Shown: one piece after another, positions 18,319 through 27,151 of the stretch
Layout: the number at the start of each line of letters is the position of its first letter
Numbering within the stretch: the stretch's first letter is position 1
Assembly (NCBI GenBank): GCA_013334395.1
Contig: JAAXXS010000001.1
Span: 1 to 64,000 of the forward strand
Length of the DNA: 64,000 nucleotides
Reading direction: 5' to 3'
Origin: Holophagaceae bacterium
GTDB taxonomy: Bacteria > Acidobacteriota > Holophagae > Holophagales > Holophagaceae
Position numbers and translations under genes: made by a program
The notes under the pieces: model-generated
Seen by the model: the letters and a program-made list of their open reading frames with translations, nothing else
What the model was told of the DNA's origin: nothing
Databases searched by the model: none

Positions 18319-18925
18319 GGCGGCCTCGAGGCGCCTCGTGGCCCGGCGCTTCCGGACCGGGCCGCCGGACCCCGGCGCGGGGCGCCGGGGCCGGCCTTGC
18401 AGGCAGGACGGAGGGGCTGTAGCGCCAGAGGCCTTGGCCCTGGGAGATCCCTCCTCCGGCGCTGTCCCCCCCCCAGCGCTCGGGCGCCAGCGGGAACATG
18501 CAGGACAGATGGTGAGCCTGCTCCACCGAGGAGAAGGCCAGCACCTGGGCGGCGGTCGGGGCGATGCGGCGGATCCGGTAGCCGGCGAGGACGGCGTCAT
18601 CCACCAGGGCCGGGAAGGCCAGGGCCACGAAGGAGGCCCGCGCACTGATCAGCCCCGCCAGCTCCTGGCGGAAGCGGAAGAGCGCGCCCTCCTTCTGGAA
18701 CTGCTGGATGAGGCAGCGGGAGGTCTGGTCCAGCCCGATCCAGGGCTCCTGGATGACGGCCCAGAGCGCGTGCTCGAGCTGCAGCCGGCCGGTGGTCTCA
18801 AGCTCGATCCCCTCGGCCAGGCACCACTCGGCAGTGGCCCTTCCGGGCTGGAGCTCCTGCCGGGCGTTGGCCTTGGTGGCCGGGGTCAGGTCTCTGAGCA
18901 CATAGAGGACGGGTGCGCTGCTCAT
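18311..18925 (-). CDS. Hypothetical protein, 204 aa
   Basis: Overlaps the next gene by a few nt; same strand; no family recognised. Confidence 0.55.
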   Translation of the reverse strand: MSSAPVLYVLRDLTPATKANARQELQPGRATAEWCLAEGIELETTGRLQLEHALWAVIQEPWIGLDQTSRCLIQQFQKEGALFRFRQELAGLISARASFVALAFPALVDDAVLAGYRIRRIAPTAAQVLAFSSVEQAHHLSCMFPLAPERWGGDSAGGGISQGQGLWRYSPSVLPARPAPAPRAGVRRPGPEAPGHEAPRGRHA

Positions 18926-19014
18926 CTGCTGCCTCGCTGTCGCCGAGTGGGGGCGGGAAGCAGAAGGTAGATGCTCAGGCCCGGGACGGCCATTCCCAGA
19001 AAGGCGTACTGGGA

Positions 19015-20025
19015 CTAATCAAAAACGTGTAGCTTCCGCTCGAGTTCCTTGCCCAGGGTGTTGTCCACCACCGTGGAGAGGGAGTGGAGGAACCTGCCCT
19101 CGCCGTCCAGCTTGGCGTCGGCGCTGACCAGGGCCGGGAACTCGGAGCCGTCCTTGCGCCTGAAGTCCGCCTCCACATGCCGGAGATGGCCGGTCCGCAG
19201 GAACTCGGGATGGAGCTCCTGGAACAAGGCCCAGCTTGTTTCGGTGAGCAGGTCCCGGATGCGCAGGCGGCCGACCACCTCCTCCCGGGTGTAGCCCAGC
19301 ATCTGCAACTCGGTGTCGTTCATGGCGATCACGTTGCCTTCGCGGTCCAGGCAGTCGTAGCCGCAGGGGGCCTGATTCCAGAGGTCGGCGTATTCAGCGG
19401 TTCGGACCGCCAGCTCCCCTGTGCGCTCGCGGATGAGCTCTTCGAGGTGGACCCGCTGGTCCTCCTGCAGCCGCTGGGCCTGGTGGCGCTCGGTGATGTC
19501 GGTCAGGGCGATCAGGCGCTCATGGTTCGCTCCCGGGATGATCTCCTCCACGCGGATCCAGGTCACAGCGCCATTGGTGGGCAGCAGCGCCAGCTCACAG
19601 GCCCTGGGGGCGCTTTCGGAGGCAGGCTCGGCCAGGTGCTCCAGGAAGCGGACGCGGCTCGGTGCGTCCAGCAGGCGGGGGAACGAGCGGCCCTGCAGCC
19701 GGCCTCGGTAGACGCCCAGGAGTGACCCGGCCATGAGGTTGGCCCGGCGGATGAGGCCGCTCCCATCCAGCGTGAGGAGGCCGACGGGCGCGAAGTCGTA
19801 GAGGTTCGTGTATTCCTCAAGGACGGTGATCAGCTCTTCGCGCGTCTCGATCAGCTCCTCGTTCTGCAGCTCCAGCTCGATCTGGTGGACTTGCAGTTCA
19901 TGGACCAGACGCAACGCCGACAGCTCGGCCAGTGTCCCCGGGGGGCGCTGCTGCTCGGTCAGCAGCGCCTCCGCCTTCTTCCTGCAGAGCCTCGGACGCC
20001 AGGGTTTGCGTGCGGGTGGGCACAT
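19015..20025 (-). CDS. Double-PAS protein without kinase domain; paralog of the 20843..22597 sensor N-terminus
   Basis: Colinear with the sensor from HELQVHQIELELQNEEL through LSTVVDNTLGKE, then stops at ERKLHVFD*. Confidence 0.85.
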   Translation of the reverse strand: MCPPARKPWRPRLCRKKAEALLTEQQRPPGTLAELSALRLVHELQVHQIELELQNEELIETREELITVLEEYTNLYDFAPVGLLTLDGSGLIRRANLMAGSLLGVYRGRLQGRSFPRLLDAPSRVRFLEHLAEPASESAPRACELALLPTNGAVTWIRVEEIIPGANHERLIALTDITERHQAQRLQEDQRVHLEELIRERTGELAVRTAEYADLWNQAPCGYDCLDREGNVIAMNDTELQMLGYTREEVVGRLRIRDLLTETSWALFQELHPEFLRTGHLRHVEADFRRKDGSEFPALVSADAKLDGEGRFLHSLSTVVDNTLGKELERKLHVFD

Positions 20026-20201
20026 CCTCAGATTCTCCAGGCACTTTGGGGATGATCACGGGGCGAGAATCACAGGACAGGCTGATTTCCAACAGGATAG
20101 GCACGAATCCGTTGCCCTGCGGGCAAATTCTCAATCTCGACCGAAAGCCATGGTGATCTTTCCTGGCCGTCCCCCGCCTGGCGGCAGGGGCTCCTCGCTG
20201 C

Positions 20202-20846
20202 TCAGATCGAGGCCAATCCCTCGCGGATGGCATAGCGGGTCAGCTCAGCGGTGGTGTGGAGATCGAGCTTCGCCTTGATCTTCCGGCGATAGACCTCCAC
20301 GGTGGCGGCGGAGATCCCCAGCTCCTCGGCGATCTGGAGCGAGCGCTGGCCTTCCGCCAGGAGCCTCAGGACTTGCTGCTCCCGGTTTGTGAGGACCGTC
20401 ACGGGCGGGCTGGGGGTGCCGCCGCCGGAAGGGGCCTTGCCCAGCAGCGCCTGGGTGGACTCGGCGCAGAGGTAGTTGCGTCCGCTGACCACGGCGTGGA
20501 TGCCCCGGATGAGGTCCTCCGAGCCGGCGGACTTCACGATGTAGCCCTTGGCGCCGGTCTTGAGCATCTCCCCGATGAAGACCTTGTCCGCATAGCCGGT
20601 CAGAGCGATGATCTGCAGCGCGGGGTAGAGGCGGTGGAGCCTGCTCGCCACCTCGATGCCGTTGGAGTCCGGCAGGGCGATGTCGAGCAGGAGCACCTCG
20701 GGCTGCACCTGCGCCACCATGGCCATGGTCTCGTGTCCGCTGCTGGCTTCTCCGACGATCTCCAGATCGGGTTCCTTGGCCAGGGCCATCCGGAGGGACT
20801 CCCGGAACATGCGGTGGTCATCGGCCAGCGCCAGGCGGATGGTCAT
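20202..20846 (-). CDS. NarL/LuxR-family response regulator
   Basis: LALADDHRMFRESL, LLLDIALPDSNGIEV, LTNREQQVLRLLAEGQRSLQIAEELGISAATVEVYRRKI. Confidence 0.93.
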   Translation of the reverse strand: MTIRLALADDHRMFRESLRMALAKEPDLEIVGEASSGHETMAMVAQVQPEVLLLDIALPDSNGIEVASRLHRLYPALQIIALTGYADKVFIGEMLKTGAKGYIVKSAGSEDLIRGIHAVVSGRNYLCAESTQALLGKAPSGGGTPSPPVTVLTNREQQVLRLLAEGQRSLQIAEELGISAATVEVYRRKIKAKLDLHTTAELTRYAIREGLASI

Positions 20847-22597
20847 GGGGCCTCCCTGGCGTCTTCCGCTTCCACGGGCAGGCTCAGGGTGACGGTCCAG
20901 CCGTCCCCGGGGTTCCGGCGGGCGCTCAGCTCGCCCCCCAGCTGCAGGAGGCGCTCCCGGATGCTCCGGAGGCCGAAGCCCTTGGTCCTCCGCAGGATCA
21001 GGTCCAGATCCTCGATGCCCTGGCCCTTGTCGTCCACCTGGATGACCAGGCGCCGCTCCTTGATGGCTGCGCTCAGCACGGCGGTCTTGCCGCCCGAGTG
21101 CTTGGCCACGTTGATCAGCAGCTCCCGCGCGGCCCGGAACAGGAAGGTCGAGAGGTTGGGACTCAGCGGCTTGGGCGAGCCATCATCCACGATCTCCACG
21201 CGGAGTCCGTAGGTCTGCTCCATCTCTTCGCCGAGCCAGAGCAGCGCGCTGACCAGACCGAGGGTCTCCAGCACCGGCGGGCTCAGCTGGGTCGTGAGCG
21301 ACCGCACGCTGCGGCTGGCCTTGGCCAGGGTCGCCTTCATCTGGGCCAGCAGGGGCTGGCGCTCGGTGGAGGTCTCGGTCCTCCCCAGCATGTCCAGCTG
21401 GTGGGAGATCATGTGCAGCAGCTGGCCCAGGTCGTCATGCAGGTCATGGGCAATGGCCCGCCGCTCCCGCTCTTCCGCCACCGTGGTCTCCACCGCGAGG
21501 CGCCGCACCAGCCGGGTGCGCTCGAGGACCTGACGCTCCAGCTCCTCATGGGAGGCCCGTCGCTTCAGCTCCGCCTCCTTCCGGAGGGTGTTGTCCACCA
21601 CCGTGGAGAGGGTGCAGAGGAGCTTCCCGGTGGCATCCAGCTTGGCGTCGGCGCTGACCAGGGCTGGAAACACCGAGCCGTCCCGGCGCTTGAGATTGGT
21701 CTCGACGTCACGGACGAAACCGGCCTCCAGGAAGGCGGGGAACTCCACGCGGAACCTCTCGCAGGACACCTCATCGAGCAGATCGCGGATGTTCATCCGG
21801 CCGACGACCTCCTCGCGGGTGTAGCCCACCATCCTGAGCATGGTGTCGTTGATTGCGAGGATGGTGCCCAGGGCGTCCAGGGAGTGGTAGCCACAGGGGG
21901 CGCGGTTGTAGAGGTCCGCATACTCCGTGTTGCGGACTTCTAGATCCCGCGTACGCTCGGAGACGAGCCGCTCCAGCTGCTCCTGGTGGTTCTTCAGGAA
22001 GGCATGGGCCTCCCGGGTCTCGCTGATATCGATCAGGGCCACCTGGCCTTCCTGGTCCGAGGCGGAGAAGGTGGCCTCCAGGCGGATCCATGCGGCGCCG
22101 GCGCCCGGGGCCAGGGCCAGCTCGCAGGTGCCGGGTCCCTTTCCGCTGAAGTGCGCGGCCAGGAACTCCGAGAACTGCTTGCGGCTGCCGGGGTCCAGCA
22201 GCCGGGGCAGAGAGCGGCCCGAAAGGCGGCCCCGGTCCACCCTGAGGAGAGTGGCGGCCATGAGGTTGGCCCGCCGGATGATGCCGCCCGCATCCAGCGT
22301 GAGGTAGCCCACCGGCGCGAAGTTGTAGAGGTCCGTGAACTCCGTGAGCAGCGTCGCCAGCCGCTCCCGGGTCTCCATGAGCTCGGTATTCTGCATCTCC
22401 AGCTCGATCTGATGGATCTGCAACTCGTGGAGCAGCCGCAGGGCCTGGACCTCCGTGACAGGACCCCCGCCCCGGTCTTGGGTGGTCAACAGCTTTTCCG
22501 CCCGTTTCCTGAAGGGGGCCGAATCCCGAGGGAATCGCGCTACCGAGGACATGGACGGACCTTCCGGGAGATGGGACAGCTGCTGATGGAAACCCAA
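20843..22597 (-). CDS. PAS-domain sensor kinase, NarX/DegS type (HisKA_3)
   Basis: EERERRAIAHDLHDDLGQLLHMISHQLD; overlaps response regulator start; start codon not certain (internal ATG at MSSVARF). Confidence 0.92.
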   Translation of the reverse strand: MGFHQQLSHLPEGPSMSSVARFPRDSAPFRKRAEKLLTTQDRGGGPVTEVQALRLLHELQIHQIELEMQNTELMETRERLATLLTEFTDLYNFAPVGYLTLDAGGIIRRANLMAATLLRVDRGRLSGRSLPRLLDPGSRKQFSEFLAAHFSGKGPGTCELALAPGAGAAWIRLEATFSASDQEGQVALIDISETREAHAFLKNHQEQLERLVSERTRDLEVRNTEYADLYNRAPCGYHSLDALGTILAINDTMLRMVGYTREEVVGRMNIRDLLDEVSCERFRVEFPAFLEAGFVRDVETNLKRRDGSVFPALVSADAKLDATGKLLCTLSTVVDNTLRKEAELKRRASHEELERQVLERTRLVRRLAVETTVAEERERRAIAHDLHDDLGQLLHMISHQLDMLGRTETSTERQPLLAQMKATLAKASRSVRSLTTQLSPPVLETLGLVSALLWLGEEMEQTYGLRVEIVDDGSPKPLSPNLSTFLFRAARELLINVAKHSGGKTAVLSAAIKERRLVIQVDDKGQGIEDLDLILRRTKGFGLRSIRERLLQLGGELSARRNPGDGWTVTLSLPVEAEDAREAP

Positions 22598-22773
22598 TTA
22601 GCCTTGGTGAGCATCAGGATAAGCCAAAAAACACACGGGATAAGGTGCTGGTCAGAATAAATTACTAGTACATACGGTATGCCATTTTTTGCCTATGGGG
22701 AGAGACCTCCCCACCAGCCCTGGAGGTCCCAGCCTTGGCCAACGGTGGCACTCGGCCGGTCAGGGGCCCTCGG

Positions 22774-23910
22774 TCAGCCCCAGATGGGCGCCAGGGTGTC
22801 CAGCAGGCGGGCGACGATGTCCCGGTTGCGGCGGGTCCGGGCTTCGCGGCCCGAGAGCAGGGGAAAGGCGGGATCGGGATCGTGCAGATGTTGACCGAGC
22901 TCGGGCCCCAGGGTGTCCTTCCAGCGCGCCACCCAGTCGGGCGGCAGGTCCTGGGGCAGGGGGAGGTCCATGACGATGTGGGTGAGGATGGTCCAGACCC
23001 GGGCCACCACCTGGGCCTCGTAGCCGCCCCCGAGAGTGAGCAGCAGCCGGTCCTCGGCGTGGGTTTCAGCCAGCTGCAGGATACGGCGGAACAGGGTCTC
23101 GAAGGTCTGGGTGGTCAGGGCCAGGTCGCCGAGGGGGTCGGAGAAGTGGGCGTCCGCACCGGCCTGCACCACCAGCACCTGGGGCTTGAACCAGGCCAGG
23201 GCCCTGGGCACCACGGCCTCGAAGGCTTCCAGGTAGTCCTCGGCGCCAGTGAAAGGCTCGAAGGGGATATTCACGGAGGTGCCGGGCGCGCGGGGGCTGC
23301 CCGTCTCCTGGATGTGGCCGGTGCCGGGGTAGAGGTAGTGGCCGGACTCGTGGAGGCTGATGGTCAGGACCTGGTCGTGGTTGTAGAAGAGGTTCTGGAC
23401 GCCATCCCCGTGGTGGAGATCGATGTCCAGGTAGGCCACCCGGAGGCCACGATCGACCAGGGCCTGGATGGCCACGGCCAGGTCGTTGTAAAGGCAGAAG
23501 CCCTCCGCACGGTCCCGCTGGGCGTGGTGCAGCCCACCGCCCAGCTGCAGCACGCGGCACTCTGGGCCGTCCAGGAGCAGGCGCGCCCCGTGGAGGGTGC
23601 CGCCCACCAGCCACCGGGCGGCCTGGTCCATGCCCGGGAAGATGGGGTTGTCCGGCGTGCCCAGGCCATAGGGTTCCCCCTGGGCTGCGTTGGCCTCGCC
23701 CCGGTCCAGGGCTTCAACCATGGCCACGTAGTCCTCGGCATGGACCGAGAGGATCTCCTCCCGGGTGGCGGAAGGCGGCGCGATGGGGTCCACCGGGCAG
23801 CCCAGGCTGCGCAGCAGGTCCAGCAGCATCCCCAGCCGCGACGGCGTGAAGGGGTGCTCGGGCCCGAAGTCGTACCCGGCGTAGTCCGGGCGGTGGATCA
23901 GTGTGGCCAT
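22774..23910 (-). CDS. acuC: AcuC/HDAC-family deacetylase
   Basis: GGGLHHAQRDRAEGFCLYNDLAVAI, VAYLDIDLHHGDGVQ, QAGADAHFSDPLGDLALT. Confidence 0.9.
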   Translation of the reverse strand: MATLIHRPDYAGYDFGPEHPFTPSRLGMLLDLLRSLGCPVDPIAPPSATREEILSVHAEDYVAMVEALDRGEANAAQGEPYGLGTPDNPIFPGMDQAARWLVGGTLHGARLLLDGPECRVLQLGGGLHHAQRDRAEGFCLYNDLAVAIQALVDRGLRVAYLDIDLHHGDGVQNLFYNHDQVLTISLHESGHYLYPGTGHIQETGSPRAPGTSVNIPFEPFTGAEDYLEAFEAVVPRALAWFKPQVLVVQAGADAHFSDPLGDLALTTQTFETLFRRILQLAETHAEDRLLLTLGGGYEAQVVARVWTILTHIVMDLPLPQDLPPDWVARWKDTLGPELGQHLHDPDPAFPLLSGREARTRRNRDIVARLLDTLAPIWG

Positions 23911-24527
23911 GGCTTCGGCAGGGGCCAGAGGACCTCGAAGTGGGCGGCGCGCATGGCTTCGGCCAGGGGCCGGGACTGGTTCGAGCCCACCCGCAGCACC
24001 GTGTGGACCGTGCCGTCCGGCGCGGGGGACGTCAGCAGGGAGTGGATGTTGACGTTGCGGTCCGCCATGAAGACCGTCAGTCGGGCCAGTTCGCCGGGGC
24101 GGTCCGCCAGGGCCACCTCCAGCCGCGAAGTGGGCTTGGTGAGGCCCGTGAGGTTGATGAGGGCGTCCAGCAGGTCCATGCCCGTGAGGATGCCCACCAG
24201 CTCGCTGCCATCCACCACGGGCAGGCAGCCGATCTTGTGCTCCCGCATGATCTTGGCGGCGTCCTCCACGGGATCCAGGGGATCGGCGGTGAGGACGTGG
24301 GTGCTCATGGCCAGGGTCACGGGGTCGCTGGCGGTGTGGGGGGTGGCGCAGAAGGAGCTGGTGGCGAAGCGGAGATCGCGGTCCGTGAGGATGCCCACCA
24401 CCCGGCCCCCGTCCACCACGGGCAGGTGCCGGTAGCCGTGGGCCTCGAAGAGGGCATAGGCCTCACCGAGCGTGGAGGTGAGGGAGAGCACGGTCACGGG
24501 ACTGTGCATCCTGTCTTTGACGAACAA
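23898..24527 (-). CDS. acuB: CBS-pair plus ACT-like domain protein (AcuB-like)
   Basis: Two CBS repeats (VTVLSLTSTLGEAYALFEAHGYRHLPVVDGGRVVGILTDRDLR...), C-terminal ACT-like segment; TTG start likely. Confidence 0.85.
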   Translation of the reverse strand: MFVKDRMHSPVTVLSLTSTLGEAYALFEAHGYRHLPVVDGGRVVGILTDRDLRFATSSFCATPHTASDPVTLAMSTHVLTADPLDPVEDAAKIMREHKIGCLPVVDGSELVGILTGMDLLDALINLTGLTKPTSRLEVALADRPGELARLTVFMADRNVNIHSLLTSPAPDGTVHTVLRVGSNQSRPLAEAMRAAHFEVLWPLPKPWPH

Positions 24528-24542
24528 GGTGCCCTCCTCTGC

Positions 24543-27023
24543 TTATTGGGTGCGGAAACCGACCTGGGTGAAGGCGAGGCGCGGGCTGGGCTGGAGTGCC
24601 AGCCCCGCTGCGGTGGACTCGGCGGGCACCAGCACCTGGGCCTCGATGCTGGAGAGCCAGGGCAGCTCTTCCACCAGATGAGTAAGGCGGCCCAGGGTCT
24701 CGGCCAGGCCGCAGTCGGGGCTGAGGTGCAGCCGCTGGATCACATCGGCGACATCGAGGTTGGTGAGCGGCGTGATGCGCAGGATGGAGCCCACGCCGGT
24801 GCGGCGGAAGCGCCAGATGGGCCCGAAGTCCGGGTCCGCCGAGAGGCCCAGGGTGATGGCGGTGGGCTTGGGCAGGGAGAGGCTGGGGGCGGCCTCGGCG
24901 ACGGCCACGCCGAAGCAGGCCAGGAGCTCCCGGGCCTGGGTGGCGTTGAGTACCCGAGGGGCCGAGCCCTCGGCGGCGCCCTCGAGCAGGTGCTCCACCC
25001 GGCGCCGGGCCTCACCGGCGTCCAGGTCGTCGTAGCTCAGGATCCGGCCCGGCGGCTGCATCCGGAAGTGGGCATAGTCCACGACCTTGGAGAGGGCCAG
25101 GGCGGCAGACTCGGGGAAGCGGTAGGAGGGGAAGGTCCGGTGCACGCCGCCGCCGTCGCCCAGGGCCCCGGCGGCCCCCACGGCCACGGCGCCGCTGACG
25201 CCCATGAGGGACAGCAGCGTGGGCTTGGCGATGCCGGTGGCGCGCTCGGCCCGCACGGCCGCGCGGCGGATGGCCCGGGCCACCAGGTTGGGGTCGCAGT
25301 CCCCGATGCAGGCGAAGGTGGCGATGAGGGCATCGACCTCAGGGTGCTCCAGGGCCGCCAGGCAGGCCCGCTCGTAGTGCTCGGCGGTGGCCATGGTGTG
25401 CAGGTCAACCACGCCGGGGCCGGAGAGCTGCATGCCGTTGGACTCGCAGGCGTCCGCGCAGATGGTGGCCACCCCGCCGGAGTTGCTCACCACCGCCACC
25501 CGGTTGCCCCGGGGCAGGGGCTGGTGGGACAGCAGCAGGGCGATGTCGAAGAGCTCTTCCAGGGTGTCCGCCCGGATCACGCCGGCCTGGTGGAACAAGG
25601 CCTCCACTTCCGCGTCGTCCCGGGGGCTGGCACCGATGTGGGCCTGGGCCATGCGGCGGCCCGCGTGGCTGCGGGCGCTCTTCACGCAGAGCACCGGCTT
25701 GCGGTGGGAGATGCGGCGGGCCAGGCGGGCGAAGCGGCGGGGGTTGCCGAAGGTCTCCAGGTAGAGCAGGGCCACGTCCGTGTCCGGGTCCTCTTCCCAG
25801 TATTGGAGGAGGTCATTGCCGGAGACGTCCGCCCGGTTGCCCGCGGAGACGAAGGTGGAGAAGCCCAGGCCGCGCTCGGCGGCGTATTTCAGGATCACCA
25901 CGCCCAGGGCGGCGGAGTGGCTGAAGAACCCGACGCGGCCCCGGGGGGGCATGGCCGAGGCGAGGCTGGCGTTGAGCTGCACGGCGGGATTGGTGTTCAG
26001 GAGGCCCAGGCAGTTGGGACCCACCAGCCGCGCCCCCCGGCTACGGGCCAGGTGCAGGAGGCGCTCCTGGCGCCGGGCGCCCTCGGGGCCAGACTCCGCG
26101 AAGCCCGCGGCCAGGGCCAGGAGGCCCCGGGCGCCCTTGTCGAGGGCGGCCTTGGCCATGGGGACCACCTTGGTGGCCGGGACAGCCAGGACCACCAGGT
26201 CCGGCGCCTCCGGCAGGGAGTCCAGGGAGGGATAGGCCCGCACGCCCTCGATGGCCCGGGCATGGGGGTTGACGGGATAGACCACGCCCTTGAAGTGGCC
26301 CTGGAGAATGTGGCGGAAGATGGCGTTGCCCACGGAGCCGGGATCCCGCGAGGCCCCCACCACGGCCACGGTCTCCGGGCGCAGCAGGGGCACCAGCGAG
26401 TTGGCGGCTGCCACACGCTCGCGGATTTCGGCCCGCTCCCGCTGGGCCTGCGGGGCGCTGAGGGGGAAGTGCACATGAATGATCCCGCCCTCCATGGCTC
26501 GGCGGGTCTCGAAGCCGGAGTCCCGGAAGACATTGCTCATCTTCTCGTTCTCGTAGAGCACATCCGCTTCGAAGCCCAGGTAGCCGGCTCCGGCCGCTAG
26601 GCCCGCCAGGCGCTCGAGGATCAGGCTGCTGATGCCCCGACCCTGGTGCTCGTCCGCGACCATGAAGCTGACCTCGGCGTTGGCGCCGCCTTCGCCGACG
26701 TAGTTGCCCAGGCCCAGGACCCGCTCCACCGCGCCCTCGCCTTCCACGGCCAAAAGGCAGGCCCGCAGGTGGGGATTTTCCACGCAGAGCTCTTCCACGA
26801 ACTTGCGTGCGATGCGGGAGATGCCCCCCATGAAGCGCATGGAGAGGGCTTCCTGGGAGAGGCCCCGGATGAACGTTTCGACCCGGTCCACGTCCTCGGG
26901 GGTGGCGATCCGAAGATAGATCCCCTGACCGTCTTTTAGGAGGACGAACTCCCGGTATCCGGCGCCGTCAGGAATGATGCTGAACAAAGGGGAGCCCCAT
27001 GAAATCGGTCGCGACGCGACCAC
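24543..27023 (-). CDS. GNAT plus NDP-forming acyl-CoA synthetase-like protein acetyltransferase (Pat/AcuA functional type)
   Basis: N-terminal GNAT (VADEHQGRGISSLILERL), then CoA-binding VAVVGASRDPGSVGNAIFRHIL and VGPNCLGLLN. Confidence 0.85.
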   Translation of the reverse strand: MVASRPISWGSPLFSIIPDGAGYREFVLLKDGQGIYLRIATPEDVDRVETFIRGLSQEALSMRFMGGISRIARKFVEELCVENPHLRACLLAVEGEGAVERVLGLGNYVGEGGANAEVSFMVADEHQGRGISSLILERLAGLAAGAGYLGFEADVLYENEKMSNVFRDSGFETRRAMEGGIIHVHFPLSAPQAQRERAEIRERVAAANSLVPLLRPETVAVVGASRDPGSVGNAIFRHILQGHFKGVVYPVNPHARAIEGVRAYPSLDSLPEAPDLVVLAVPATKVVPMAKAALDKGARGLLALAAGFAESGPEGARRQERLLHLARSRGARLVGPNCLGLLNTNPAVQLNASLASAMPPRGRVGFFSHSAALGVVILKYAAERGLGFSTFVSAGNRADVSGNDLLQYWEEDPDTDVALLYLETFGNPRRFARLARRISHRKPVLCVKSARSHAGRRMAQAHIGASPRDDAEVEALFHQAGVIRADTLEELFDIALLLSHQPLPRGNRVAVVSNSGGVATICADACESNGMQLSGPGVVDLHTMATAEHYERACLAALEHPEVDALIATFACIGDCDPNLVARAIRRAAVRAERATGIAKPTLLSLMGVSGAVAVGAAGALGDGGGVHRTFPSYRFPESAALALSKVVDYAHFRMQPPGRILSYDDLDAGEARRRVEHLLEGAAEGSAPRVLNATQARELLACFGVAVAEAAPSLSLPKPTAITLGLSADPDFGPIWRFRRTGVGSILRITPLTNLDVADVIQRLHLSPDCGLAETLGRLTHLVEELPWLSSIEAQVLVPAESTAAGLALQPSPRLAFTQVGFRTQ

Positions 27024-27151
27024 CCTATCACGCCTTCCAGTCGACTGTTCTCATTCAGGGTGCTTTCTTATCCATAGTGTCATCTTTCGTTCTAGACGGT
27101 GGCACCTCCTCGTCATAAATTGGATGAATCACCCCTTTCCAGGAGAGCTGT

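Noticed and set aside
23901-26600. 899-aa plus-strand ORF
   Set aside because: Antisense shadow of acuB and the Pat-like gene
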